Of a DNA stretch of 8,060 nt, positions 1-5,853 are shown in pieces. Below the pieces are notes generated by a model. The model did no database searches. It was given only the letters and a program-made list of their open reading frames with translations, and was not told the DNA's origin. The stretch's first letter is position 1, and each line of letters starts with the position of its first letter. A program made the position numbers and the translations under genes. The stretch is from an uncultured Lachnospiraceae bacterium. GTDB lineage: Bacteria > Bacillota > Clostridia > Lachnospirales > Lachnospiraceae. Location of the stretch: the NCBI GenBank assembly GCA_910577785.1, contig CAJTNT010000081.1, positions 1 to 8,060 on the forward strand, written 5' to 3'.

Positions 1-2
1 AT

Positions 3-164
3 TATATGCGCGAATATGTACTATATTTCAAGCTTCGTGCAGTAGGAACACTTTTCCGAAAAGGGAGAATACTTATGGCCGATTGTACGCGAAATAGTAA
101 AGACGGCCATAGAAAACAAACAAAATATTGCCTTATTATGAGTGAAAAATATACTTACGGTTAA
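3..164 (+). CDS. possible small or left-truncated ORF, unknown
   Basis: The frame is open from the left edge of the window to the TAA at 162-164. It gives 53 codons from the edge, 52 from the ATG at 6, or 29 from the ATG at 75. The ATG at 75 has a good Shine-Dalgarno (AGGGAG at 62-67, 7 nt spacing), so a 29-aa peptide beginning MADCTRNSKDG is the best translated candidate. The peptide is polar and basic, with no signal peptide, membrane segment or motif I recognise. Its stop codon lies inside the left arm of the inverted repeat at 158-175. It could be the 3' end of a gene starting before the window, a leader peptide, or chance. Confidence 0.17.
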   Translation, partial: YMREYVLYFKLRAVGTLFRKGRILMADCTRNSKDGHRKQTKYCLIMSEKYTYG

Positions 165-246
165 ATATCGTACCATCTTACTTGCCCAAATCTCCCTCTG
201 CGCATAGGAAGAGTTGTTCTGCGCAATCTGGTGCGATATTTAACCG
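158..246. repeat. 18-bp inverted repeat, 89-bp hairpin or MITE-like element
   Basis: The left arm at 158-175 starts CGGTTAAATATCG and the right arm at 229-246 ends CGATATTTAACCG. They are reverse complements over 18 bp except for one position, which is a G-U pair in RNA. The 53-nt loop holds two copies of the self-complementary TGCGCA (199-204 and 220-225), which can pair as an inner stem. No T-tract follows on the + strand, so it does not read as a normal terminator. No target-site duplication is seen at the ends. It could be a small palindromic mobile relic or an RNA structure. Confidence 0.5.
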
Positions 247-259
247 CCGGAGTAATAAT

Positions 260-343
260 ATGCAGGTCTTAAAACGTGCCCAAGAGAATGGAACAAATTA
301 CCTTCTTATTGATAACGAGTACAAAATAGAGATTGATTTATGA
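260..343 (+). CDS. possible 27-aa peptide, unknown
   Basis: The ORF runs from ATG at 260 to TGA at 341-343 and has a Shine-Dalgarno (GGAG at 249-252, 7 nt spacing). The peptide begins MQVLKRAQENG and ends YKIEIDL. Its amphipathic, ordinary-protein look is better than random AT-rich translation, and it may be the relic of a larger gene's C-terminus. The frame stays open upstream to 146, but without a credible start. The ribosome binding site sits just past the right arm of the inverted repeat, so that hairpin could affect its translation. I do not recognise it. Confidence 0.2.
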   Translation: MQVLKRAQENGTNYLLIDNEYKIEIDL

Positions 344-450
344 TATCTGTATAAGGAAAGAACGGTAGCAGCTTCCGAAACGTTCCGTATGGCCATCTCA
401 TCATTTACACCTCATGAAAAGTAACCTTCCATTATAAAATATAACGTTAG

Positions 451-592
451 ATAGTGTAACTTTACCTGGGTAATTTTTAAAATAAATAATGCAGAACATC
501 TGTTTTTATGATACACTATAACTATGAAAGCATGGACAGTCCGCCCATCATAATCCTCGAGTAAAGTTACACTATTGTAACGCTACCTGGGT
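451..592. repeat. related repeats: two direct, one inverted copy
   Basis: ATAGTGTAACTTTAC (451-465) recurs as an exact 15-bp reverse complement at 561-575. A direct copy of the longer unit TAGTGTAACTTTACCTGGGT (452-471) lies at 573-592 with 17 of 20 bases identical, including the invariant TACCTGGGT. The inverted and second direct copies overlap at 573-575. The 125 bp between the outer ends of the exact pair could be read as a MITE, but no target duplication flanks it. The overlap with a dyad next to a promoter favours protein binding sites. Confidence 0.6.
561..586. promoter_or_regulatory. candidate operator dyad upstream of promoter
   Basis: The site is a two-fold symmetric sequence: GTA-N2-GTTACA, four bases (CTAT), then TGTAAC-N2-TAC. 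That is nine matched positions on each side. Its centre (573.5) lies about 55 bases before the predicted transcription start, just upstream of the -35 box. A half-site in the same context (TGTAAC-TT-TAC at 455-465) lies 121 bp upstream, and an isolated GTTACA occurs at 753-758. The natural candidate ligand is the GntR-family protein encoded downstream, but this is inference. Confidence 0.45.
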
Positions 593-593
593 C

Positions 594-622
594 TTGACAC
601 CAGAGGTACAGAAAATTATAAT
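594..622 (+). promoter_or_regulatory. consensus sigma-A promoter of surface-protein gene
   Basis: TTGACA at 594-599, a 17-nt spacer and TATAAT at 617-622 match the housekeeping consensus at all twelve positions. Transcription should begin near 629, about 154 nt before the start codon at 783. The repeat TACCTGGGT abuts the -35 box. A perfect promoter beside a strong dyad suggests high output controlled by a regulator. Confidence 0.88.
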
Positions 623-782
623 GGTAGGTGTTCAGCAAAGAACGTTGCCGCTGTTTGACACTCCCCATACCTACAGCAAGGGGGGACGGCACATTTGAAA
701 ATATTACGCATTTTAACAATAGTTTAAAGATAACGATAGAGCCACGAGAACTGTTACATTCAGATTGAGAAAGGACACACCG
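623..782 (+). promoter_or_regulatory. long 5' leader with possible pseudoknot fold
   Basis: The untranslated leader is about 155 nt. By eye it has a hairpin GTTC-AGCAAA-GAAC (630-643). Two crossing stems follow: GCTGT (650-654) with ACAGC (673-677), and CTCCCC (661-666) with GGGGGG (680-685), which form a pseudoknot-like arrangement. An outer GCC/GGC pairing (647-649 with 688-690) could close it. GTAGGT (624-629) can alternatively pair with ACCTAC (669-674). I cannot match it to a known riboswitch, and no terminator lies between it and the gene. Positions about 693-765 are AT-rich and look unstructured. The Shine-Dalgarno AAAGGA is at 770-775. Confidence 0.35.
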
Positions 783-2627
783 ATGAAAGGACGAAGAAAA
801 ACATTAGGAATTGCCGTAGCTTTCGCTTTCTCCCTAGGGCTTTTGCTGCCATTGCCGGCGATGGCCACAGAACCAGGCGATGCCCAGGAGGGGGAAAATT
901 ACCAGGACTCCCAAGGCGGGGAGGACGGTCAAGACGCCCAGGGCGAGGATACGTATAGGGACACCAGATCGGGGGATAATAGCTTATCCGCCTTATCCAT
1001 TTCTCCAGGTACGCTGTCGCCGGCGTTCAAATATTCTGTGATCAATTACACGGCTTCCGTAGGCGCGGATGTGACCCGTGTGGATGTGGACGCCAAGACA
1101 TCCAATGCCGCAGCAAAAATTTTGTCTGTCACAGGCAATGAAGATTTGCAGGAAGGGGAGAATACCATCCGTATTTCCGTAGAAGCGGAAAATGGTGCGC
1201 CCGTCACCTATCAGATTGTAGTGACCAGGGGCGGCACACCGCAGGCGGAAGAAAACGGGACTGCCAGCCAGGATGAGCCAGAGGGGCAGGACGGCAGCGC
1301 GGAAAGCCAAGAGGGCGGCACGGAAGGGCAGCAGGATCCGCAGGGGATTCTCTTAAACGGGCATTCCTTCCGCCTGGGGGCTACCATTCCGGAAGAACAG
1401 TTCCAGGAAGGTTTTTCTGTGGCAGAAATCACCTGTCAGGAGCAGCAGGTACAGGGGCTGAGGTTTGACAGAGAGCCGTCCCTGATGCTGGTGTACTTGA
1501 CGACTCCCAGCACGGAGGTGAAGAATACCCTGGCAGTCTATGAAGAGGCTAGTGGGAAGATCTATCCTTTCCGTAAGGTAAAGAGCGGCAAAAAGTATGT
1601 AATCGTGCTGGATCCTCCGGCAAATGCAGAAGCGCCGGCTCCTTATGTCCAGGATACCTTCAAAATAGGTAAGTTTGAGGATGTGCCAGTATTTACGCAG
1701 GAAGGCAGTGAGTTTGCCTTGGTATATGCAGCCAGCAGCCAAGGAAATATAGGCTGGTATCAGTATGATACTATAGAGAAGAACTTTCAGCGCTATGTTC
1801 AGGGCGAAGGGGGCGACACCAGCCAGGAAACGGATCCAGAGGCAGAGAACGCCCAGATGCAGGGGCTGAAGAATGCATATAAAGATTTGGAAGAGCAATA
1901 TAACCATAGGAAAGACAGTTCCCGGAAAACAATATCCGTGCTGCTGTTTCTCATTGCAGCGCTCGTAATTGTGATTCTCAATCTGCTGCTGCACAGAAGG
2001 CGCAAAGATAGCGGGGAATGGGAAGAGGATGAAGAACCCGCCATTGCGCGCCGTGAGAGGAAAAAACGTTTCCATGACGGAGAGAAGTCAGAAGAGAGCC
2101 TGGGCGAAGAGCCAGCCATTGCGCGCCAGGGAAGGAAAAGCCGTTTCCGTGGCCAGGAAGTTACAGAAGAGGGATTGGAAGAGGAAGAAGGGCTGCCAGC
2201 TTCGCGCCGGGAAGGGAAAAGCCGTTTCCGTGGCAGGGAAGCTTCCGCAGAGAGCCTGGACGGAGAGTCAGCAGTCTCGCGCCGAGAAGAGAACGTTTCC
2301 CTCCGAAAGCCTGCCCCGAAGAGCAGCGCTGGGGCGCCAGATGCCCCAGGGAGGCAGAAACAGCGTACCCGCAAGGCATTGGAGGAAGCAGAGTGGCAGG
2401 AAGAGGATCCGGTGTTTGCGGAGATGAACCCCAGGAGCAGGCGCCGTATGCAGGAACAGGACGATTGGGATCAGAAAAACCTGGATTCTGAAAAGGAGGA
2501 CTGGGATCAGCCAGCGCCCGCAGCAGAAGGGGATTGGGATAAGCCCAAGCCTAAGCGTATCTTAAATGAGACGGCAGAGTTAAAGCTGGACGACGGCTTT
2601 GAAGTAATTAATCTCGAAGACTTGTAA
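783..2627 (+). CDS. membrane-anchored cadherin-like domain surface protein
   Basis: The protein has 614 aa and is exported and anchored by its C-terminal half. I chose the ATG at 783 because AAAGGA lies 7 nt upstream; a TTG at 765 in the same frame has no such site. Residues 1-28 are a signal peptide (basic start, hydrophobic core, AMA before the cut). An acidic Gln/Gly linker follows, then a cadherin-like beta-sandwich domain (about 68-149, LSALSISPG to YQIVVTRGG). A second disordered linker leads to a beta-rich domain of unknown type (about 188-340). One transmembrane helix spans 384-403 and is followed by HRRRK, so the roughly 210-residue tail is cytoplasmic. That tail is highly charged, with tandem repeats (417-510) and DWDQ/DWDK motifs near the end. 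No sortase motif, enzyme motif or S-layer repeat is seen. The likely role is extracellular binding or envelope sensing (inference). It is probably co-transcribed with the GntR gene 52 nt downstream. Confidence 0.85.
   Translation: MKGRRKTLGIAVAFAFSLGLLLPLPAMATEPGDAQEGENYQDSQGGEDGQDAQGEDTYRDTRSGDNSLSALSISPGTLSPAFKYSVINYTASVGADVTRVDVDAKTSNAAAKILSVTGNEDLQEGENTIRISVEAENGAPVTYQIVVTRGGTPQAEENGTASQDEPEGQDGSAESQEGGTEGQQDPQGILLNGHSFRLGATIPEEQFQEGFSVAEITCQEQQVQGLRFDREPSLMLVYLTTPSTEVKNTLAVYEEASGKIYPFRKVKSGKKYVIVLDPPANAEAPAPYVQDTFKIGKFEDVPVFTQEGSEFALVYAASSQGNIGWYQYDTIEKNFQRYVQGEGGDTSQETDPEAENAQMQGLKNAYKDLEEQYNHRKDSSRKTISVLLFLIAALVIVILNLLLHRRRKDSGEWEEDEEPAIARRERKKRFHDGEKSEESLGEEPAIARQGRKSRFRGQEVTEEGLEEEEGLPASRREGKSRFRGREASAESLDGESAVSRREENVSLRKPAPKSSAGAPDAPGRQKQRTRKALEEAEWQEEDPVFAEMNPRSRRRMQEQDDWDQKNLDSEKEDWDQPAPAAEGDWDKPKPKRILNETAELKLDDGFEVINLEDL
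2031..2310 (+). repeat. tandem 25-26 codon repeats in cytoplasmic tail
   Basis: Four in-frame units start at 2031, 2106, 2184 and 2262 (75, 78 and 78 nt, then a decayed last unit). Each has the pattern E-E-x-A-x-x-R-R-x-x-K-x-R-F-x-x-x-E, with alternating basic and acidic patches. Units 2 and 3 share the DNA string GGAAAAGCCGTTTCCGTGGC. This points to recent expansion by duplication. Such repeats may vary in copy number between strains. Confidence 0.75.
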
Positions 2628-2634
2628 AAGTCTT
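2617..2634 (+). other. small hairpin across the stop codon
   Basis: AAGACTT (2617-2623) and AAGTCTT (2628-2634) form a 7-bp stem closed by GTAA, which contains the TAA stop and fits the stable GNRA tetraloop pattern. It is followed by GTAAAATAG rather than a run of T, so it is unlikely to stop transcription efficiently. It may protect or process the mRNA between the surface-protein and GntR genes. Confidence 0.4.
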
Positions 2635-2679
2635 GTAAAATAGACCTGTTTCAGGGAAAGATATTAAAGAGAGGAAGCA

Positions 2680-3048
2680 ATGCTGATAGAAATTGATTTT
2701 GACAGTGAAGAGGCGCTTTATATACAGCTGAGGAACCAGATTGTCCTCGGCATTGCGACGAACCAATACCAGGAAGGGGAATCCCTCCCCTCCGTGCGCC
2801 AGCTTGCAGAACGTATTGGCATCAATATGCATACGGTGAATAAGGCATACCATGTGCTGCGCCAGGAAGGCTTTATCCGCTTAGACCGCAGAAATGGGGC
2901 GGTAGTTTTCTTGGAGGCAGATAAGGCACGGGCAATCCAGGAGCTGCAGGAAGCCCTGCGGGTTGCCCTGGCCAGGGCAGTATGCAAAGATATTTCCAGG
3001 GAGGAAGTACACCAGGCGGTAGACCAGATATTTGATGAATATGAATAG
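2680..3048 (+). CDS. GntR-family regulator, YtrA-like subfamily
   Basis: This is a 122-aa DNA-binding protein. Residues 13-77 form the GntR winged helix: YIQLRNQI, the LPSVRQLAERIGIN helix pair, the recognition helix with HTVNKAYHVL, and a wing ending in GAVVF. Only about 45 residues follow, predicted helical and acidic at the end. That length and the lack of an effector or aminotransferase domain fit the YtrA subfamily, whose members usually repress their own operon and linked membrane-transport genes. Here no ABC transporter is adjacent; the upstream partner is the surface protein and the downstream one clpC. The start at 2680 has GAGG at 2671-2674. No good promoter was found in the 52-nt gap, so it is likely expressed from 594-622 and may act on the dyad at 561-586 (inference). 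Confidence 0.88.
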   Translation: MLIEIDFDSEEALYIQLRNQIVLGIATNQYQEGESLPSVRQLAERIGINMHTVNKAYHVLRQEGFIRLDRRNGAVVFLEADKARAIQELQEALRVALARAVCKDISREEVHQAVDQIFDEYE

Positions 3049-3086
3049 TGATGCTCACGGCCGAGAAATCTGCTGTGTGCATCCTG

Positions 3087-3124
3087 TTATACTGGACGGT
3101 AGATTTATCTGGCGTTCAGTATAA
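3087..3124. promoter_or_regulatory. 12-bp inverted repeat before clpC
   Basis: TTATACTGGACG (3087-3098) and CGTTCAGTATAA (3113-3124) pair over 12 positions, one of them a G-U pair, around a 14-nt loop. This could be a regulator binding site or an RNA hairpin in the clpC leader. No U-tract follows, so it is not a typical terminator. TATACT (3088-3093) inside the left arm resembles a -10 box, but no acceptable -35 lies at the right distance. Confidence 0.5.
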
Positions 3125-3136
3125 AATTTTGGCTAA

Positions 3137-3183
3137 AGCCCTATGTAAGCAAGGGGCTGGGCGTTTTATGCCCAGAATGGAGG
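3137..3183 (+). promoter_or_regulatory. overlapping alternative hairpins and RBS of clpC
   Basis: Stem A pairs AGCCC (3137-3141) with GGGCT (3154-3158). Stem B pairs CTGGGC (3157-3162) with GCCCAG (3170-3175) around a 7-nt loop. They share bases 3157-3158, so they compete at the edge, and GCCC of the first arm could also pair with the GGGC of stem B. The Shine-Dalgarno GGAGG (3179-3183) begins four bases after stem B. This arrangement could modulate translation of clpC, but neither fold directly masks the RBS. Confidence 0.35.
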
Positions 3184-3188
3184 AAAAT

Positions 3189-5642
3189 ATGCAGAAAAAA
3201 TATACGCCGCAGGCAGAACGGGTGCTGGAGTTGGCGGCAAAGCTATCAAAAAAACTGCGCCATAATTATATTGGTACAGAACATATTTTGGCGGGTTTGA
3301 TACAGGAAGGGGCAGGGGTGGCGTCCCAGGTACTGGCAGACAGCCATATGGATGGGAAAAAACTGCTGGAGCTGATTGAAGAGCTGGTTGCGCCAGGGGA
3401 AAGGGCGGCGCTGATGGAGGCGGATGGATATACCCCGAGGGCTCAGCGGGCATTGGATGTGGCGGAGAAGGAGGCGGAGCATTTTGGAAGCGCGGAAGTT
3501 GGGACGGAGCATCTGCTGCTGGCGCTGTTAAAGGAAAATGAATCCGCATCTGTGCGCCTATTAAAGACCATGGGCGCCAACCTGCAGAAACTATATGTGG
3601 ATCTTCTGGTGGCAATGGGGGAAGAGGGCAGCATTTCCAGGGAAGAATTTAAGTCTGGCAGGGGGAAGAAGCGGAGCTTAGAGGCAACGCCTGTCTTAGA
3701 CCAATATTCCCGCGATCTGACTAGGCTTGCGGCAGAAGGCAAGCTGGATCCAGTGATTGGCCGGGAAGCGGAGATCCGCCGTGTCATCCAGATTTTAAGC
3801 CGCAGGGGGAAGAACAATCCCTGTCTGATTGGGGAGCCAGGCGTGGGCAAGACAGCCATTGCAGAAGGGCTGGCACAGCAGATTTCCCTGGGGCTGGTGC
3901 CAGAACCCATCTTGGGGAAGCGCGTGATTACCCTGGATCTATCCAGCATGATTGCGGGCTCCAAATACCGGGGGGAGTTTGAAGAACGCATCAAAAAAGT
4001 GATCCGTGAAGTCATCGGGGCAAGGAATATCCTGCTGTTTATGGATGAACTCCATACGATGATTGGCGCAGGCGGCGCAGAAGGGGCGATGGACGCTTCG
4101 AATATCCTAAAGCCTTATCTTGCCCGTGGGGAATTTCAGATGATTGGCGCCACCACGGTAGAAGAATATCGGAAATATATTGAGAAGGACGCGGCTTTAG
4201 AACGGCGTTTTCAGCCGGTGATGGTAGAGGAACCCTCCATAGAGGACACCATAGAGATACTAAAGGGCCTGCGCCGTTTTTATGAGAAGCACCACCAGGT
4301 AGTTATCACGGACGAGGGGCTCCAGGCAGCCGCCCGTCTGTCCGCCCGCTATGTTTCTGACCGCTTCCTGCCAGATAAGGCCATTGACCTGATGGATGAG
4401 GCGGCGGCCAGGGTGCGTTTAGAAGGGGTAAAGACAGCGACCTCCCTGCAGGACATCCGCATTGAGATGAACCGTATTACTGAAGAAATGGAAGACGCCA
4501 TCCGGCAGATGGATCTGAAAATGGCTTCCGGACTGCGCAAGGAAAAGGAAGAACTACAGGAGGAATATGACAGGCAGCAGAAAAAAGCCAAAAAGTCCAT
4601 GAAGCGCAAAAAGGCTGAAGTAGGGGAAAATGAGATTGCAGAGGTAGTGGCACAGTGGACGAAGATCCCTGTGAAGAAGCTGGCGGAGGAGGAATCTGCA
4701 CGGCTGCGGAAGCTGGAAGCCGTACTCCATAAGCGGGTGATTGGCCAAGAGGAGGCCGTCACTTCTGTGGCAAAGGCTGTGCGCCGCGGGAGGGTTGGGT
4801 TAAAAGATCCGGATCGCCCGATTGGCTCTTTCCTGTTTCTGGGCCCTACCGGCGTGGGGAAGACGGAGATTTCCAAGGCGCTTGCAGAGGCCATATTTGG
4901 TACGGAAGACGCGATAATCCGTATTGACATGTCAGAATATATGGAAAAGCACAGCGTATCCAAAATGATTGGTTCCCCGCCAGGATATGTAGGCTATGAC
5001 GAGGGCGGGCAGCTGAGCGAAAAGGTGCGCAGGTTCCCCTATTCGGTGATTCTGTTTGACGAGATTGAGAAAGCCCATCCAGATGTGTTTAATATCCTGC
5101 TGCAGGTATTGGATGACGGACGTATTACAGATGCTCAGGGCCGGCGGATTGACTTTAAGAACACAATTATTATCATGACTTCCAATGCGGGGGCGCAGTC
5201 CATCATAGAACCCAAGGCTTTGGGGTTTGCTTCTGTGGATGATGCGAAGAACAATTATGAGCGCATGAAGAACAGTGTGATGGAAGAGGTACGCAGGATT
5301 TTTAAGCCGGAATTCCTGAACCGGATAGATGGCACCATCGTTTTCCATGCCCTGACCAAAGAGGATATGAAGAAAATTGTTACCCTGATGCTGAAGTCCC
5401 TGGCAGAGCGGTGCAAAAAACAGATGGGCATTACCCTCCAAGTTACCGGGAATGTCAAGAGCTATATTGTAGACGCTGCATACGATCCCAAATATGGCGC
5501 CCGCCCGCTGCGCAGGATGATCCAGAATAAGATTGAGGACGGCCTGGCGGAGGAAATTTTGGCAGGACGGGTAAAGGCTGGGGATGTGGTGGAGGCTACC
5601 ATGCGCAAAAAAGAGCTGGCTTTTGTGGTGAAGAAAGGGTAG
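3189..5642 (+). CDS. clpC: ATP-dependent Clp protease ATPase subunit ClpC
   Basis: This AAA+ unfoldase of 817 aa is close to the usual ClpC length (about 810). It forms hexamers that unfold substrates and feed them to ClpP in the cytosol. In order: two Clp_N repeats (about 1-145); AAA-1 with Walker A GEPGVGKT (215-222) and Walker B ending DE (286-287); a short ClpC-type coiled-coil middle domain (about 412-475, rich in E and K); AAA-2 with Walker A GPTGVGKT (552-559) and Walker B DE (624-625). LGF (678-680) is the ClpP-docking tripeptide, and YGARPLRR lies near the end. All nucleotide-binding residues are intact. The frame is open upstream to 3048, but GGAGG at 3179-3183 and the family N-terminus (QKKYTPQAERVLELA) fix the start at 3189. 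ctsR, mcsA and mcsB, often just upstream in Firmicutes, are absent, and no CtsR-type GGTCAAA repeat was seen. Confidence 0.97.
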   Translation: MQKKYTPQAERVLELAAKLSKKLRHNYIGTEHILAGLIQEGAGVASQVLADSHMDGKKLLELIEELVAPGERAALMEADGYTPRAQRALDVAEKEAEHFGSAEVGTEHLLLALLKENESASVRLLKTMGANLQKLYVDLLVAMGEEGSISREEFKSGRGKKRSLEATPVLDQYSRDLTRLAAEGKLDPVIGREAEIRRVIQILSRRGKNNPCLIGEPGVGKTAIAEGLAQQISLGLVPEPILGKRVITLDLSSMIAGSKYRGEFEERIKKVIREVIGARNILLFMDELHTMIGAGGAEGAMDASNILKPYLARGEFQMIGATTVEEYRKYIEKDAALERRFQPVMVEEPSIEDTIEILKGLRRFYEKHHQVVITDEGLQAAARLSARYVSDRFLPDKAIDLMDEAAARVRLEGVKTATSLQDIRIEMNRITEEMEDAIRQMDLKMASGLRKEKEELQEEYDRQQKKAKKSMKRKKAEVGENEIAEVVAQWTKIPVKKLAEEESARLRKLEAVLHKRVIGQEEAVTSVAKAVRRGRVGLKDPDRPIGSFLFLGPTGVGKTEISKALAEAIFGTEDAIIRIDMSEYMEKHSVSKMIGSPPGYVGYDEGGQLSEKVRRFPYSVILFDEIEKAHPDVFNILLQVLDDGRITDAQGRRIDFKNTIIIMTSNAGAQSIIEPKALGFASVDDAKNNYERMKNSVMEEVRRIFKPEFLNRIDGTIVFHALTKEDMKKIVTLMLKSLAERCKKQMGITLQVTGNVKSYIVDAAYDPKYGARPLRRMIQNKIEDGLAEEILAGRVKAGDVVEATMRKKELAFVVKKG

Positions 5643-5684
5643 CCTTTTGGATGCTGCCTCTTTTCTGCACAGAAAGGAAAGGCT
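5641..5684 (+). terminator. weak candidate terminator after clpC
   Basis: AGCCTTT (5641-5647) pairs with AAAGGCT (5678-5684). Inside it a second stem, CTTTTCTG (5660-5667) with CAGAAAGG (5670-5677), can form with a tight loop. The sequence after the outer stem is CGCTTAAAAATTTGTTT rather than a clean T-run. Termination is therefore probably partial, and this may instead be an mRNA 3' structure. Confidence 0.35.
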
Positions 5685-5717
5685 CGCTTAAAAATTTGTT
5701 TATGAAGGAAATATTAC

Positions 5718-5746
5718 TGGAAAAAAGATAGGATTTATTATATAAT
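5718..5746 (+). promoter_or_regulatory. promoter of the 138-aa protein gene
   Basis: TATAAT at 5741-5746 is a perfect -10 box. At 17 nt upstream lies TGGAAA (5718-5723), matching TTGACA at four of six bases. The surroundings are AT-rich. Transcription should start near 5753, giving a leader of about 100 nt before the ATG at 5854. Confidence 0.65.
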
Positions 5747-5759
5747 GTATTTGTAAAGG

Positions 5760-5808
5760 GGATCCAGGGATAGGGTACGCCGGAATGACGTGGCTCGCCT
5801 GGGCATCC
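5760..5808 (+). promoter_or_regulatory. stem-loop in the leader of the 138-aa protein gene
   Basis: GGATCCAGG (5760-5768) pairs with CCTGG-GC-ATCC (5798-5808): nine base pairs with a two-base bulge, around a 29-nt loop. It lies at the predicted 5' end of the transcript. It may stabilise the mRNA or have a regulatory role; I cannot assign it to a known class. Confidence 0.4.
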
Positions 5809-5853
5809 ATAGAAAGAAACGCAGGACAAGATGTCAACAGGAGGATAATTAAA

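Larger units (their letters stand above)
1..782. other. AT-rich intergenic region without a convincing gene
   Basis: No open frame of credible length or recognisable product is present on either strand. The base composition is clearly more AT-rich than the genes downstream. The stretch holds an 18-bp inverted repeat (158-246), two tiny ORFs with Shine-Dalgarno sequences, a family of related repeats around TGTAAC and TACCTGGGT (451-592), a consensus promoter (594-622) and a leader that can fold (623-782). In 344-445 I see nothing I can name. The left part may be decayed mobile DNA, but no transposase fragment is recognisable. Confidence 0.6.

Noticed and set aside
158..246. Integron attC-like site (GTTAAAT and ATTTAAC at the ends of the hairpin)
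   Set aside because: The core motifs are in the opposite order to a real attC (RYYYAAC should come first, GTTRRRY last), and no integrase or cassette is near.
389..424. 11-codon ORF MAISSFTPHEK
   Set aside because: There is no Shine-Dalgarno and it is too short to support.
451..575. Complete insertion sequence or MITE with 15-bp ends
   Set aside because: There is no transposase and no target-site duplication, and a third copy overlaps one end. Operator sites explain it at least as well.
1..760. CRISPR array
   Set aside because: The repeats are only three, include an inverted copy and lack regular spacing.
765..782. TTG at 765 as start of the surface protein
   Set aside because: The ATG at 783 has an AAAGGA Shine-Dalgarno 7 nt upstream and a normal signal-peptide start. 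The TTG has none.
1353..2075. Long minus-strand open frame (240 aa) opposite the surface-protein gene
   Set aside because: It has no RBS or recognisable domain, and its composition is that of a shadow of the coding strand.
3048..3188. N-terminal extension of ClpC starting at GTG 3048 or ATG 3051
   Set aside because: There is no ribosome binding site, the sequence is unlike ClpC, and the family N-terminus with GGAGG upstream begins at 3189.
3443..4015. Minus-strand open frames opposite clpC
   Set aside because: They are antisense shadows of a clearly conserved gene, Ser/Arg-rich as expected from reversed codons.
5785..5853. Longer start for the 138-aa protein at ATG 5785
   Set aside because: No RBS is present, and the extension overlaps the leader stem-loop. 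AGGAGG precedes the ATG at 5854.
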